Of a stretch of DNA of 64,000 nt, positions 11,118 to 22,990 are shown piece after piece. The DNA is from Albifimbria verrucaria (taxonomy: Eukaryota; Ascomycota; Sordariomycetes; Hypocreales; Stachybotryaceae). The notes beneath the pieces were generated by a model. It was not told the DNA's origin. It made no database searches and worked only from the letters and a program-made list of their open reading frames with translations. The stretch lies in contig JAHREC010000004.1 in the NCBI GenBank assembly GCA_020081605.1, positions 1 to 64,000 on the forward strand, written 5' to 3'. The position numbers were made by a program, and so were the translations under genes. How positions within the stretch are numbered: position 1 is the first letter of the stretch; each line of letters begins with the position of its first letter.

Positions 11118-11815
11118 ATGTCCACCATGTCCGCCATTCAGCCTACCGATCATTCCTTAACAGTTAGCGTGGCGTTTGTTGTCACTTGGATCCTCGAGCT
11201 GTGTTTTCTCTTCTTTCTAGCCATTCCCAAATCATCTGTTGCTTTGCTGCTCACCTTTTTCTCTCTTTTTTCTATATTGTACACGGCCTTTATGGAGTAG
11301 TTGTGCTCTTCATAGCCACCAAGGTATATGGTAATAATCTTGAAATTGCCTCTAGATACCTCTCCGACTGCATGCTCTTAAACGCGGTTACGTTCGAGCT
11401 GTTCGTTGTATGTTTCGGACCCTGAAACCTTTATCGTTGAGCTTCACTGACAAGCCGCAGAGTGCCATGCTCATTACAATGAGACGAAAGAACTGGGGCA
11501 TCTACGAATGTTCTGCAGCAATTTTTATTTTAGGAATCTCTCAAGGCTTCCTTCTCCTTGCTCGCTGTCGTGATATTGACCAACTTCATACATCAATTAC
11601 GTATCTCACCACCAAGGAGCTCCTGTGGACCTTCATGCCATTTAGGTCATATCTGTACTTCCTGGTCACTTAGACATCATCAGTCCGCTCTCTCACCCGC
11701 ATGCGCGCGCGTAGGGGCGCCCTCGAGGCCATCGACAATAGGAACCCCCATTCATACAGCCTCGTGAGATCTGATTCTCCCATCGCCATTCGCTGGGAGT
11801 CAGTGGTGCCACCTG
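11118..11815 (+). CDS. Multi-pass membrane protein, unknown family
   Basis: The start ATG lies in a CACCATGTCC context. Residues about 16-35 (VSVAFVVTWILELCFLFFLA) and the next hydrophobic run form two membrane segments. The frame breaks in a T-run near 11265; one extra T joins it to a frame continuing YGVVVLFIATKVYGNN and LLNAVTFELFV. A GTATGT donor at about 11409 with a CCGCAG acceptor at about 11460 would lead into ECSAAIFILGISQGFLLLA, another membrane segment, and then to a hydrophilic tail with RMRARRGALEAIDNRNPHSY before a GTAAGT donor near 11816. The downstream exon is not resolved. About four membrane helices with a cytosolic tail are predicted. I do not recognise the family. Coding character comes from several compatible segments and splice signals. 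Confidence 0.45.
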
Positions 11816-13031
11816 GTAAGTAGATGATGAGGCATGCATCTATCTCTGCTTCATACCGGCTTTTGCTCACTGGAGATGGGAGCCTCACATCCAGCGCTAC
11901 CCTATTCCATATGCCGGCGCTGACTGATTGGTATTTTCCCTAGTTTCTGTCCAATAGTATACATAGAGCCATACATTCAGACAATCATCGCCTGGGCCAG
12001 AAACGAATACCTTCATGCTTTACTGTATGGACGTTGTGTCATACCATAATCTGGCTGATCCCAAGCCTACCACTGCCGAGAAACGCACATTCGATTTCGA
12101 TTAAAAGTGCATGTAAACGAAATCGGTACATGTCAAGTCTGAGCATTAAACTGGTTGATAAGAGGGTGAAACTCTGAGAGAAGGAATTTCTGAGAGAATC
12201 TACGAAGTAGCAAGCGTCGACATGATTAACAGGGTTTCAGCGGCTACGAGGTATGTAATGAAGAGACATCACAGTATGCGAACCCACTTCTTGGTTCATG
12301 TTAAGAGGGCCACTACTATACCCCATGAAATTGGGATCTTGTCACGCAGACCGCAGACAGCAAACGGCAGACAGTCTTGCTGAAAATCTTGTTCACGTTG
12401 AAGCCGAGACGATTGATCTGTTTGAGGAGAGATGAGTTGGCCCAAACCTGGTGGAGGCTTTGCGCCCATCAGAAGATATTGAAGAACCAGACGTTTGAGC
12501 CCGCAGCATACAACCGAAACACACGATTGAAACAAGTGTTTGAGACACGCTCTGCCATCTAAAGTTCAGCCCGATCGAGTTGAGCCCGGTGGTGTGGCTA
12601 GACGATTGTAGGCTCATATACACCAGGCACATATGGGGAATTTTGGCATTACATTATTAAAGGGCTGTTCACGATGTGAGAAGGAATCTGACACAAGAGA
12701 AGGACCGACTTTGTCATCACAGTGGTGGTTGTCAATGTCAAATCTTGCAAAGTATGACAAACCAGTCAATTTACTTCGGTGAACCTGTCAGAGGGGACCG
12801 TGAGGTTTCAGGCAGCAGTGTGCTAATAACAACGTAACCACATACAGTCGTTGTCAACGGAATATAAGAGGGTGAAGGCCCGTTGCGTCAAAGGTGGCAC
12901 AGCCTTACCATCACCTCTCAAGAACCAATTACCACCTCGCCCGGTCAACTTCAAGCTTCAGGATTTCTGCTTCGAATCATCAACTAAGATCAGAAGCCAC
13001 GAGGCTCTCCAACTACGAACGTAGCCTGGGC
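11816..13031. other. Intergenic or unresolved 3' part of the membrane-protein gene
   Basis: After the GTAAGT at 11816 an acceptor CCCTAG occurs near 11943, but I cannot follow a convincing exon beyond it. The rest, to 13031, shows no gene. An ATATAAG motif near 12860 may serve the small gene downstream. Confidence 0.3.
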
Positions 13032-13370
13032 ATGAGCCTCCTGATTTTCTCCATCATTGCTATTTCGCCATCTCACGGCCTCAACCACAATTGCCTCTGG
13101 CCATCTCGATGCCAGCAAGCTCATATCGCCGCCCGACCCTGTGAGTGACAGCTTTGCTCATACCACAGCACCGCCAACACGTCCAATTCCACCTCGACCG
13201 AAGGCAATGTCGAACCTGTGTCGTCTGCGAAGCACACCAGAGTCCAGCAGTTGTTATCAGAAGTTTTGGCAGTAGGCTCCGTGCCAAGCAGAGGCCGTGC
13301 CGCACAGGGCCATGCCGGCGGGCCCGGTTCGGTTCTCCGGTATCCACCAGCAAGGCACAGCCAGGCTTAG
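13032..13370 (+). CDS. Possible small secreted protein, frame-broken
   Basis: The ATG at 13032 opens a hydrophobic N-terminus (MSLLIFSIIAIS) resembling a signal peptide. Downstream, coding-like composition passes through two frames: TASTTIASGHLDASKLISPP, then YHSTANTSNSTSTEGNVEP followed by SSAKHTRVQQLLSEVLAVGS and a stop at 13368. Ser/Thr richness suits a small secreted fungal protein. No family recognised, and two frame changes are required, so this is tentative. Confidence 0.25.
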
Positions 13371-16300
13371 TTGCCGACTCAAACGCAAATATCAAGTGAG
13401 GCACCCAACACGCATGGACACCTATAGAGCATGATGATGATGAAATGTATAGCATTAGTTCCTACTCATTCCTGACTAGCCGTACCTGTCATGTTGCCCA
13501 ACCGTCCTTCCCACCCAGCCTCAGCCTCAGCTACCAGGGTACTGCACGTCGGAAGCGTATATTCCCGCTCCACCTCAACCTCAGGTCTACCGTTACCAGA
13601 CAGCAAATTGATTCGAACTCGCATCCTTGAATATTGTTTTCGCACCAAGCTTTGCGTCCTCCCCAGACTTTATGCCGTCGTATCAGGCTAGATCTAACTG
13701 TCTGCTGTGCTGAACCACTGAACCGCGGTATTGCCAATCCTAACAAATGTCGCCATGCTTAGCGTCTTTCTGGGGCATCTTTCGGTGTTAAGCGAGGCTC
13801 CCAGGGATGAACTTTGAATGGGTGCATTTTGGACATCTGTGTTCTTTCGAGAAATGTCTCAAAAACGTTAATTGGAGGCTAACATAGGCTCTTTTTGCAG
13901 CTTTGCGCAATCGTGAGAAAGAGTTAGGTAGCATTTTCAGAGAGGGTTTCGAAGGATACAGAGGCAGAATTTAATGACTAAAGAGGAACGACGTGAATGA
14001 CAATTATCATCCGAAAAGAGAGAACATGGTGATGTATTTGTACCGTATCCTGTCCACTAGATCAATAGTACTGTAGGCTTGTCCGGAGATGTGGCGTTGT
14101 CTTACTTGGTTTTATTTTTGCTAAATCCCAACTTCCAGCTGAGATGATAGACTATGGCTTGTCATTACACGATACTCTGAGTCAAGCTCTTCACCCTTAT
14201 GAATCAGCAAGCATATTGTACAAGGCTCAATCATCTTTGCCGCTCTTAGCTAACGGCCCTAGTTGGGATCTCATTATCTCTCACAGATAGATCATCTGGA
14301 CATGTGGTTATCCTGTCCCTGGTTCAATCCGAATGAGGGAGAATGAACGTTATCGGACGTCGTATGGACAACCGTGTGCAGCCCATTGTGATAGCTACAC
14401 GCATGATTATTTCACAGAAGCAGCAAGCATCGCAGATGGGCAGGTTACTCACAGTTTATCCTTCCTGAATCCCAACAGAACTTTTTCCATTCCGCTCAGC
14501 TTGGACATGTCTTGGTGAGCATCGCGCTCATGGTGGCGTGATGGGTAGTCACTGTTCATGACATGGAAACAAAAGCCCGAGTTCCCAAAAAGAAAAGTCA
14601 TGCGACGGCATGGCATCAGTCCCATACTTGGCCAAGCCATGATCGCCTTGATAGCCATGCCAAGACAGCTGCTACAGCCACGAGGGCTCTTTCCCAGGTA
14701 GCAACAGGGGCCAGCCTTTTTCACTCGGGAGCAGAGACGTGGCGGCCCTATAACCTGGTAATTTATGCAAGACAGTCCGCTAGGAGACTGCCACATGCGC
14801 AGGAAAAGATGAGAGGTTGACCCCTAGTTTGAAGGCCCGATGGAAGCCCTGAGGCTACTTGCTATTGATGAATCAATAAATGACGTGTTTCAATATATTA
14901 TCATGAGCTGAACCGAGGTGTGATTAGCTAGCCGACAAATATCGGGCTTGATCACATGTCACGTCGTTGGCAAAGAAAGGAAAGAGAAAGCACGGTCCCA
15001 GATGCACATGTACAAGAAAGCTAGTTCACAGACATTCCCAGGATAGGGAAATCCCAATACAAGGTTGCCAGGGTCGCATCGCATGGTCAAGAAAAACCGA
15101 TTCAGAAGCCATCCAGGAGGTGATGTCTGAGCTTGCTACTGAGCTTATGACTGAGCTCCGATATGTTCATCAATTCGTATCCCGTGCACCGGCCGGCCAG
15201 GCTAGTAAAATAAAAAAGTAGGGACCATGCATAAGTACGATCAAGCTGGTACGGCTGATGACGCAAACAATTTTCCATAGTCTTCTTAGCGCCACTCAAC
15301 TCATTTCAGTCAGGTTTGATGTGCCAAGGCCGCATCTCGTGTGTCGGCCTACATTCGCCGACACCACAAGATCGCAAGGTCTGTCACACAACTCGGTCCG
15401 TTTATACTACTATCGGTTAGTTCATCATCGTTACGAAAACACACCAGCAACCGTGTTTCCACTTCTTAAGCTACGCTCGTTTTGAGGTAGAAGGCATATC
15501 GTTGTTGTCATTAAGTACGTATAAGCATCTGACGGCCAAGGTAAGAAGAATCGCTAGGAGAGCTCGACCCCAGGTAGGACTCCCATACTTCAGGGGCTGC
15601 AGGTGTTTCAACAGCTGACTGGTCTGCCGACAGGTCGTCAGGGGTGTTGAAGAGAGCTGGTTTTCATTCCAAGCACGGCTTAGTAGTCGTCTCTTTTCCC
15701 GCCAAAGTATCCTGTCATTGGCTCGCTTTTGGACAGGTGTGGCACAGCGTGGACGAATGATTGCTTCATGCTACACCGTCTCTCCTCCAGCCATCCATGA
15801 GGACATCCCCTCCATACGATCATTGAGCAGATGGCACCCTGGTGCTGGTCTTGACTGTTACATCTAGGCTGTTCTAGATACTAGTGGGACGAACGCAAGC
15901 TTTGCATAATATAAGGAAATTAATTCCTTGCCGCGTCAAGTCTGGAGCATGCTGTTCAGATCACTTGGCGGGGAATGGAGGGTGGCGGCTGGCGGCGCCT
16001 CTGGCAATGAAAAGTCGTTTGGGTGGTTCAGACATGTCGTTGGTTGACCTTGACCCCTGCACCATGATGGGTGAGGGCTAGACAGGGATGCATATGCAGC
16101 ATTGTCTCACAGCACACGGACTGCATCTTTGTGGAAGATCCCAGAAGATACACCCCTACCCTTGTCATGGTCGCATTTTGCCTAAGCACACGCCCGTCCT
16201 CTTTCGACAACAACCAAGGGCCACCTTCTGTTTCGATCCTCCTTCCCGCTCCCTGCCTGGAATCAGATTGGCTGGCATGATCAGATCCCTTCTCGACAGG

Positions 16301-16635
16301 CAGCCAATCAGTCTGACGAGGACGAAGAGGGGAGGATGCAGGCTTGGCTGCTTCTGTTAATTTTTCAATTTGTTAATTTTATTCCCTTTAATCATTTATT
16401 CCTTTTTTTTTGTATTAGTCTCTATTTTCTTTCTTCGTCATTATTATTCATATTTTCCAGAGCAATACTCGAATGCGTGCCCAGACCATCAGTTTCTGTT
16501 GCTCGCTTTCTCGCATCGGTTTGCCCTGTCTGTACTCTTGTCCAATCTGGGTCAGCGGACACCCAAGATGCTCTTCTATTTGCCAGGCGAAGCGTCGAGA
16601 ATCGAAAAGCTTTCTCAATTTCGGACATCACCACC
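13371..16635. other. Gene-poor stretch
   Basis: About 3.3 kb with only short frames on both strands. Nothing matches a domain, RNA gene or transposon I can name. A pyrimidine-rich segment around 16370-16460 probably belongs to the leader of the gene at 16636. Confidence 0.4.
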
Positions 16636-17224
16636 ATGGACCTCATCCGCAAAAAGATGAACCCGAACCGTGCTCAAGCAGAAATACATGCGTCCTAGGC
16701 TTGTATATCGCGCAATGAAATTTCCCTTCGCAAATGATAAGTGCGCTTCTGATATCTCCTCAAAGGGCATACAGTGCTGAGCAGAGGGCTCCTGCGACGA
16801 CTCGCCTGGTCCAAACGCCAAACCGACCCCGCCCGGTTACTCAGGAAGTACCCTGCGTCAGGCCAGCAGCAAGAAGCTGGGAGTGCACAACCCTGAAGAT
16901 CACCACGCGATGTGGCTACAGATGAAGCTGCGAGGAGGGTCCCGCCTTGTTAAGGTCATCAAACCGCTGCCATCTTCACATTCATGTACCGGCTATCGAG
17001 CTAAAGCTGACGTGTCTATTACTTCCAGCACTGCAACGACGGGCACTTCGACGACGAGCACTTCAATGACGACTAACGACGACAACGACGACAACGACGA
17101 CAACGACGACAACGACGACAACGACGACAACGACGACAACGACGACGAACGACCACCACCACAACCTCTCCCGGCCACGAGCCTCCCATTTGCATCTCCT
17201 CCCCGCCCCAGTGGCACACTTTAG
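16636..17224 (+). CDS. Hypothetical protein with Asp/Asn repeat tract
   Basis: The ATG at 16636 has a strong context (CACCACCATGGAC) after a CT-rich leader. It begins MDLIRKKMNPNRAQAE; the frame then shifts near 16681 and continues KYMRPRLVYRAMKFPF to a TGA near 16777, beyond which the same frame stays open for about 148 codons. That part contains NPEDHHAMWLQMKLRGGSRL, a Ser/Thr-rich run, then a repeated NDD tract encoded by the 9-nt repeat at 17075-17148, and a Pro-rich end. No family recognised. The single TGA could be a CGA-to-TGA change or an unrecognised small intron. An extension of coding meaning is supported by the long open stretch; function is unknown. Confidence 0.35.
17075..17148 (+). 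repeat. 9-nt tandem repeat (AACGACGAC)n
   Basis: About eight copies of a 9-nt unit built from GAC and AAC triplets. In the plus-strand frame of the surrounding ORF it encodes Asn-Asp-Asp repeats. Copy number is likely variable. Confidence 0.9.
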
Positions 17225-19789
17225 GTCTCCTGCTCTATTTATGTACGACATCCGCCTCGGCTGCAAGTCGGCCTTGCATAAACACCAAACTGCATTTCGT
17301 GCGCCATTTAGTGTATCACGAGTTCATCACAGGATAAAGTGAGAGGGCGAGGCTAGATGAACTGGCCGGTAGGGAGCGAACAGGCTAGCAGGGAGCAAAC
17401 CGCAATACCCACCAAGAAGCCGACTTCGGTTCATTGGTTTCTATGAGTCGCTAGCTTCTCATAGAGGACCAATGCTCAAGAGAACAAAAGAACGTACGGG
17501 GCGCATTGGTCACTCACCAGTACACAAGAATCAACCAGTGCAAATTGGTGTAGGAAGTAGTCTTTGCGTCTTCATCGTCCGTCAATATCGTCCGTCCTGC
17601 CGACCGTCCTGTCGACCGTCCTGTCAACCATCCATATCGCACATCCGTATCTCAATGAGAGAACCACAATGCAACCCCTCTTTCCCTGCGACCTGAACAT
17701 AAATATCAAAGCGTTGGGCAAGAAGACAGAGGAAGACTGGGCCGGCCACCGAGGTGCGGCGGCTTGTTCTCCGACTGTCGGAAGGACATCTCAAGTTCAT
17801 TCATGATTTCGACTCCATACATGATATCAAGGAGTCGCGGCAGGAAGCTGGGTCGAAGGGTTCAGGATCAAGGACAATGCTATCGATAGCCTGAGAGTCC
17901 TGGTATCAACTCACCACTCTTGGTCGAACCAGAAGTTTGATAAAAGTCCTGAGATGTTCCACCACAAAGGATGCACGCGTTCAAGCAGAGATGCCGGGGA
18001 GTACAAGCTGTCTCATGCGCTTAGACCAATGCACGACGCACGAAACCATATGTCGTCGGCGGCGAGTCTACAAGTGCTTCTGACGTGTCCTCGAAAATCA
18101 AAGTTATCACCCCTGATGGGATGCGTTAGACCCTGGGGCAGTGACACCAAAGTTGGGCCAAGGCATCTGACCATTCAAAGCGAAAGATGCGCCACGGATA
18201 GGATGGTGACGGCGATGCTTCTCGAGCCCAAGTTCTTCTTCCTCAACTGTTTCGATATCTTGATCGCTTGGCGAAGCCGTCACCAATCCCTCATCTCCCC
18301 TTTCTACATACAAGTCATACATACACGCGATCACATGCGCACACAGGCATACACATGCACACACGCACACATGCACACACGCGCATTCGCACACACTTTG
18401 GGCCTGGCCGGATCGGATCGATGTCGTTACGACGGCTTACACATCAGTCGGCCGGAGTTGAGTCGTCGCAATACTCTCTTGGCCAGGCAGACTACCCTGT
18501 TCCTCGACCATGAGAATGTTGTGGGCCGTGGTGGGGGCTGGTTCCAAGCTAGCGTCGAGCTTAGAACACTTGGTTCAACAATCGGTTAAAGCGATCCATC
18601 AGTCATCATAAAAACTACGGTCTAAACAGTATAAGAAAACTAATCTGTCAACTGGATATCGGAGCATTCACTTGTTTCCTTCAGGCTTCGCCCCAACACG
18701 TTGAACGCTGGACAGGAGCTTCTGCGCTCTGTGTAGCACTGTCATCCAGTTATCTTTGCTATCTCACCGTCAACCCAAGCTTATCTGCTGCCCTCTGGCG
18801 GTGTTGCTTCCAGCCTTCGTCTTGCCAGCAGAGGCTCCACGCTAGTTGGGACGTGCCTCGAAGTGGGCCCTCGTAGGCGGCAAGATAGTTCGTCCTAGGC
18901 TGAAAGGAATGCTTTCTGAGTAGACTGGCGGTAGCAAAAATGATACAGAGCTTCAAATAAGCAACCAGCTTGATTGAATCCAGTCTGTATAGTGCTAGGG
19001 CGATCTGTGAAACAACCCTCATCCTAGAAAAGGCTGTCTTTGCATAGCGATGTATGGACTTGCCACATTCACTCGAGGGCATAGCTCACGTTGAGTCGAC
19101 TATTCACTTAGTCTGCATTAATTCTTGTGACTTCTATGCATGTCATATCATCGGCCTCCTGCGTCTCGTCACCTGCATCTATCCACACAATCCACACAAC
19201 ATACAACACATCTCAAAGACGCCACGACGACATCGAAGACGTGGACGGCATCAAGTACCGGACTCCAACAACTGAGAGTGGAGGACATTACAATGCTGCG
19301 TGCCTGTTCTGATCAACCTGTACTACATACAGCATGGCCGTTTCCAAGGCATCAGATATGTAGCTTTGTAGCATCCACCTAGAAAGCACTTCGCTGATAC
19401 TTCAAACTTCCAACAGCTCCCACGGCTATTCTATGTCCGGTAAAACTATCCCTTGAAGACAGCTGATATATACAATGCCGTGCATGACCGGGAGTCTCAT
19501 ATTGACCCATCAATGGATCATCGCGATGTAAAAGAAGTCATCAGGTACTCGGAAGGGGCAGAGTGGTCTGAGACCCCTGTGAGCGCTAAGCCGGCGGGAA
19601 TACGGTGGGCTGGAAGCCTGCTGCGCCATGAACGACATGCCTACTTTGGGCCTCAGCCTTGTCGGTGGGCCTCCCTAGAGACCTTGCTCCACGAGCCTCC
19701 TCTGTGAGTCCCATCAGTGGGCATAGGCATCAACCACTTGGGTTCCACCGCTGCTCAGTCCAGCTGCCCTTCCAATACGGTATATCGCT
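17225..19789. other. Gene-poor stretch with short tandem repeats
   Basis: About 2.6 kb without a convincing gene. It holds a 12-nt repeat around 17589-17626 (three copies of CGACCGTCCTGT-like units) and a CA-rich simple sequence around 18325-18395. The end is the upstream region of the Rpn4-like gene. Confidence 0.5.
18325..18395 (+). repeat. CA-rich simple sequence
   Basis: Irregular run of ACACATGCACAC-type units in about 70 nt. Low complexity and not clearly coding. Confidence 0.7.
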
Positions 19790-19797
19790 TATAAAAG
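19790..19797 (+). promoter_or_regulatory. Putative TATA box of the Rpn4-like gene
   Basis: TATAAAAG lies 93 nt before the chosen ATG at 19890, followed by a CT-rich leader. Position and sequence fit a fungal TATA element. Confidence 0.4.
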
Positions 19798-19889
19798 TCA
19801 AGATGCCCTCTTGAATTCTCACTCTTCCATTCGTCCTCAAATTCGCAGTTTCATATTCTTTGTTCCTGTTTCTCCCCTTCGTGTCCATC

Positions 19890-21792
19890 ATGCTGTCTCT
19901 CTCACAACTTCCATACCAATACAACTCCAAAGACGACTATAACCACTTTCACCGCCGCGAGACCAACAAGACACCTCACGTCTCTCGTGATTTCGTCGCC
20001 TTTCCCGGCTTCGACCAGTTCTCTTCGCAGTCTCAACCGATCCCCGTATTGCCCCAGGATTTGGGCAACGACACTATGCAAACTGGTGTCTACGGTGACC
20101 TCACCCAGTTCACACCAAAGCTGGGCCGGTTCAACCACCAGCGCGAGTCCTCTCTCTCTTCTTTGGCGCCCTCCTCAGAGCCAGCGTCTCCCTTCAACCA
20201 CAATACCTCAAATCTCCATATCGCCATAACTGACTCAAGCAACGACGTTCTCGGCGACATGCACACTCACGACAATACCGGTTCACATGGAAACTCGTAT
20301 TACCAGCTCGCAAAGTCGATGGGCTCTTACCCAGGCTACCAAACTCTGGACCAGTTAATGTCGGAACTAGCCTACCCGGTTACGATAGGCCCAGACAATG
20401 AACCGCGTGCTGATCGAGGCCTCCTGCCGGCGCCGGATTTCGTCAACAGTTCAAGTCGTTCACATCCTGCGTCGGTGGCGAGTTCCATTGCTGGTGACTC
20501 ACCGGCAACACCCACTGTCGGTGATGCTCAGATGGACAGTCGACGGAAGGGTACGTCTCTATCTGCAGCTGAGCTGCACACCAACGAAGTTGACATGCTG
20601 ACAACTCTAATAGGATCTGGTGCCATACCAAAGCTAGATCGCACCATGACCGACGTTTACAGCGACGAGCTGTACAGTCCGAATTCTGCGATTACATCTA
20701 CGTCGCCTCCCCAGAATCGCACGAACACCTCGCCTACCAACGACATCTTTCACTGGCGTGTCAACGCTGCGAATGGCCATCGTCAGAGTGCTGCCCAGTC
20801 ACCGGCTTCAAGTGCCTCTCGTTCTCTTGGAGAATCTCGATTCAGAACCGGGTCTTGTATGGCACCCTCGCCTAGTCACGATTTCTCTGCTGCCCATGAT
20901 AGCAATATCCCATTCAACTCTGCGCAAAGAATGCGTGAGCAGAACAAGGTGCAACAAAAGGCCAACTATATCAGCAGCAGATGGCGCCGGCCACAGAGCC
21001 AGAGACGCCCGAGGCTATATCTCCCAAGGATGCCATTCTTGAATTCAACAAACCAGAGGTAGGAGAGCCTAGCTTCCCTCTATTTCCCCAGGACTCAACC
21101 AATTTTGAAATGGATCATTTGGCCAAGGCCATGGTACCGCAGGCGGACAACCGAATGGCATGCTCACAGCCCGTGGTTAATAATCAAAATGGTGTAAATC
21201 ACCAGCTCAGCTACCTACCATCTCACATTCCCATAAGGATTGAGGTACCGCAGCAGTATCCATTTATTGCACGCATGCGTCCCAGCCACGATACACCACC
21301 ACCCAGGCTTAGCTCCGCTGGCTCAAGTTCCCCGAATCCAGTTCTACAACACCGGTTGGGCGTCAACGACCAACAGGAACGGCGGCTGACGGCGGCACCT
21401 ACACCTGCACTTATCACGGGTGCACTCAACGATTCGAGACCCCGGCACTCCTACAGAAGCATAAGCGCAAGGAACACCGTCAGACGCAGGGCCTTGGGGC
21501 ACCTCGCCCTCACGAGATGGTTAGTATGACATCTGGCCTATTGAGTAACCAGGCAGGCCCACATCGCTGCGACCGAATCATCCCTGGCACTGGAAAGCCC
21601 TGCAATACGGTATTCTCGAGGCCATACGATCTTACCAGGCACGAGGACACCATCCACAATGCCAGAAAGCAAAAGGTTCGCTGCAACCTCTGCGCCGAGG
21701 AGAAGACTTTTAGCCGGGCGGATGCCCTCACCCGACACTACCGGGTCTGCCATCCTGATGTTGAGCTACCAGGAAAGCACAGTCGTCGGTAA
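19890..21792 (+). CDS. rpn4: C2H2 transcription factor, Rpn4-like
   Basis: Rpn4 proteins activate proteasome genes in the nucleus. The C-terminus here has three zinc-binding units: CTYHGC...HKRKEH near 21410-21460; CDRIIPGTGKPC then NTVFSRPYDLTRHEDTIH near 21570-21660; and CNLCAEEKTFSRADALTRH near 21685-21745. The second and third, with FSRPYDLTRHEDTIH and KTFSRADALTRH, are the hallmark of Rpn4. The N-terminal two thirds is Ser/Pro/Asn-rich and disordered, as in activators. A 63-nt interval at 20551-20613 looks like an intron. Frame breaks occur at the A-run 20956-20959 and between about 21300 and 21390; each fits one missing base, and with the intron removed the length becomes an exact multiple of three, about 613 residues. 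I chose the ATG at 19890; an in-frame ATG at 19860 is also possible. Confidence 0.75.
20551..20613 (+). other. Probable 63-nt intron, frame-preserving
   Basis: GTACGT donor, CTGAC branch-like motif and AATAG acceptor in the Rpn4-like gene. The interval is 21 codons long with no stop, so it can also be read through. Confidence 0.6.
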
Positions 21793-22847
21793 GGGGTTTG
21801 TAGACATGACGTTGACCCAATGTGCCCATTGCGAGCATGATCATGGGCCACGAAAAACGACGCCATCGTGTATCGCAAACAGTCTCAGGGCCGGGGATAA
21901 ATTGGAGTCTATATTACTGAATTGTGCCTGCTTAGTCCTAGAGTCAGTGAGACGAAGGTGTTTGGAGTGAGGAGTTCAATGAGCATGGAAACGATGGTAA
22001 TACTCACAAACGCATAGAATTCTTTCTTCCTTTCATTCTCACTCTGTTAAAGCAGAGAAAACTTCCCGTCGTGTCCTCTTACGTGATTTTCGTCGGTCAC
22101 TTAGTCTAGTACAGACGGCCTAGGCATAGGATGCATCTCCGATAGAAGCCTGTGTTGAAGAATCACCCACTGATTGGCGCTCGACGCTCCCTAAAGCCGC
22201 GCGCATCTCTTGTATGCGTCGCAACCATACCCAGCATACAAAAGCAGGCATCTGTGGAGTTGTTCGAGCCTTGCACGCGTTGAAAGGGCAGGTGCAACGG
22301 ATTCAATACGGCTCAGAGTTGGGTACTCAAGTTTGGAGTTATACGTTTCAAGTTCACAATTTATGGCTCAGAGTTTAGAGCTCAGGATTTCGAGCTTCCC
22401 ATCATTCACTACACAGTAATTCTTCAAATAGATATAGGTAGAGTTTAAGAAGCAAGGAATAAATGAAAGAAGAAGAAGAAAAATAGTATCGTCTCTTCAA
22501 CGCATGTTCTTACACCGAGAAGATTCAAAATGGCTGACCTATAGGTCCGACCTGCTTGCTCTGGGCTTCAATGCTGCGAGAAAGAGACGACTTACTCACA
22601 GGAGCACAAGACTGCTGTCAATCTTGCCCGCTAGGTTGAGTGGGGTATCCTTTGATGGTCGATGGGTAGTGAGGCAGAGTCTTGTAAAATAGTGAAGCCA
22701 TTAAACATGTGCATAGATACATGAACCTGAAGCCCGCATCGTAGACAGCCTGTCTATGCTGAGATCCAGCCATCTTCTGCGGGTCTTGTCTGTTGGCGTT
22801 TTGTCTATGAGCCTCGTCTGTTGGCACTGGTTATGACCGTCGTCTTC
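21793..22847. other. Intergenic stretch
   Basis: Downstream of the Rpn4-like gene. Short degenerate repeats of GGCTCAGAGTT-like units occur around 22310-22385. No gene recognised. Confidence 0.4.
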
Positions 22848-22990
22848 TAGCCTCGTCTATTACCCTCGTCGAATACCCTCGTCGAATACCCTCGTCGATT
22901 ACCCTCGTCGATTACCCTCGTTGATTACCCTCGTCGATTATCATCGTCGATTACCCTCGTCTATCACCCTCGTCTATACCCCCGTCTGTG
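22848..22990 (+). repeat. 13-nt minisatellite, about 11 copies
   Basis: Head-to-tail 13-nt units with consensus TACCCTCGTCGAT. Central copies are nearly identical and edge copies diverge (TAGCCTCGTCTAT at the left, ACCCCCGTCTGT at the right). There are no spacers, so it is not a CRISPR array. It lies about 0.8 kb upstream of the first ABC transporter. Confidence 0.9.

Noticed and set aside
14250..14345. tRNA-like T-loop (GGTTCAATCC)
   Set aside because: No matching acceptor stem or anticodon arm upstream or downstream.
17063..17266. Polyvaline minus-strand ORF
   Set aside because: Antisense reading of the Asp/Asn repeat.
22848..22990. Possible CRISPR array
   Set aside because: Units of 13 nt are contiguous with no spacers; this is a minisatellite in eukaryotic DNA.
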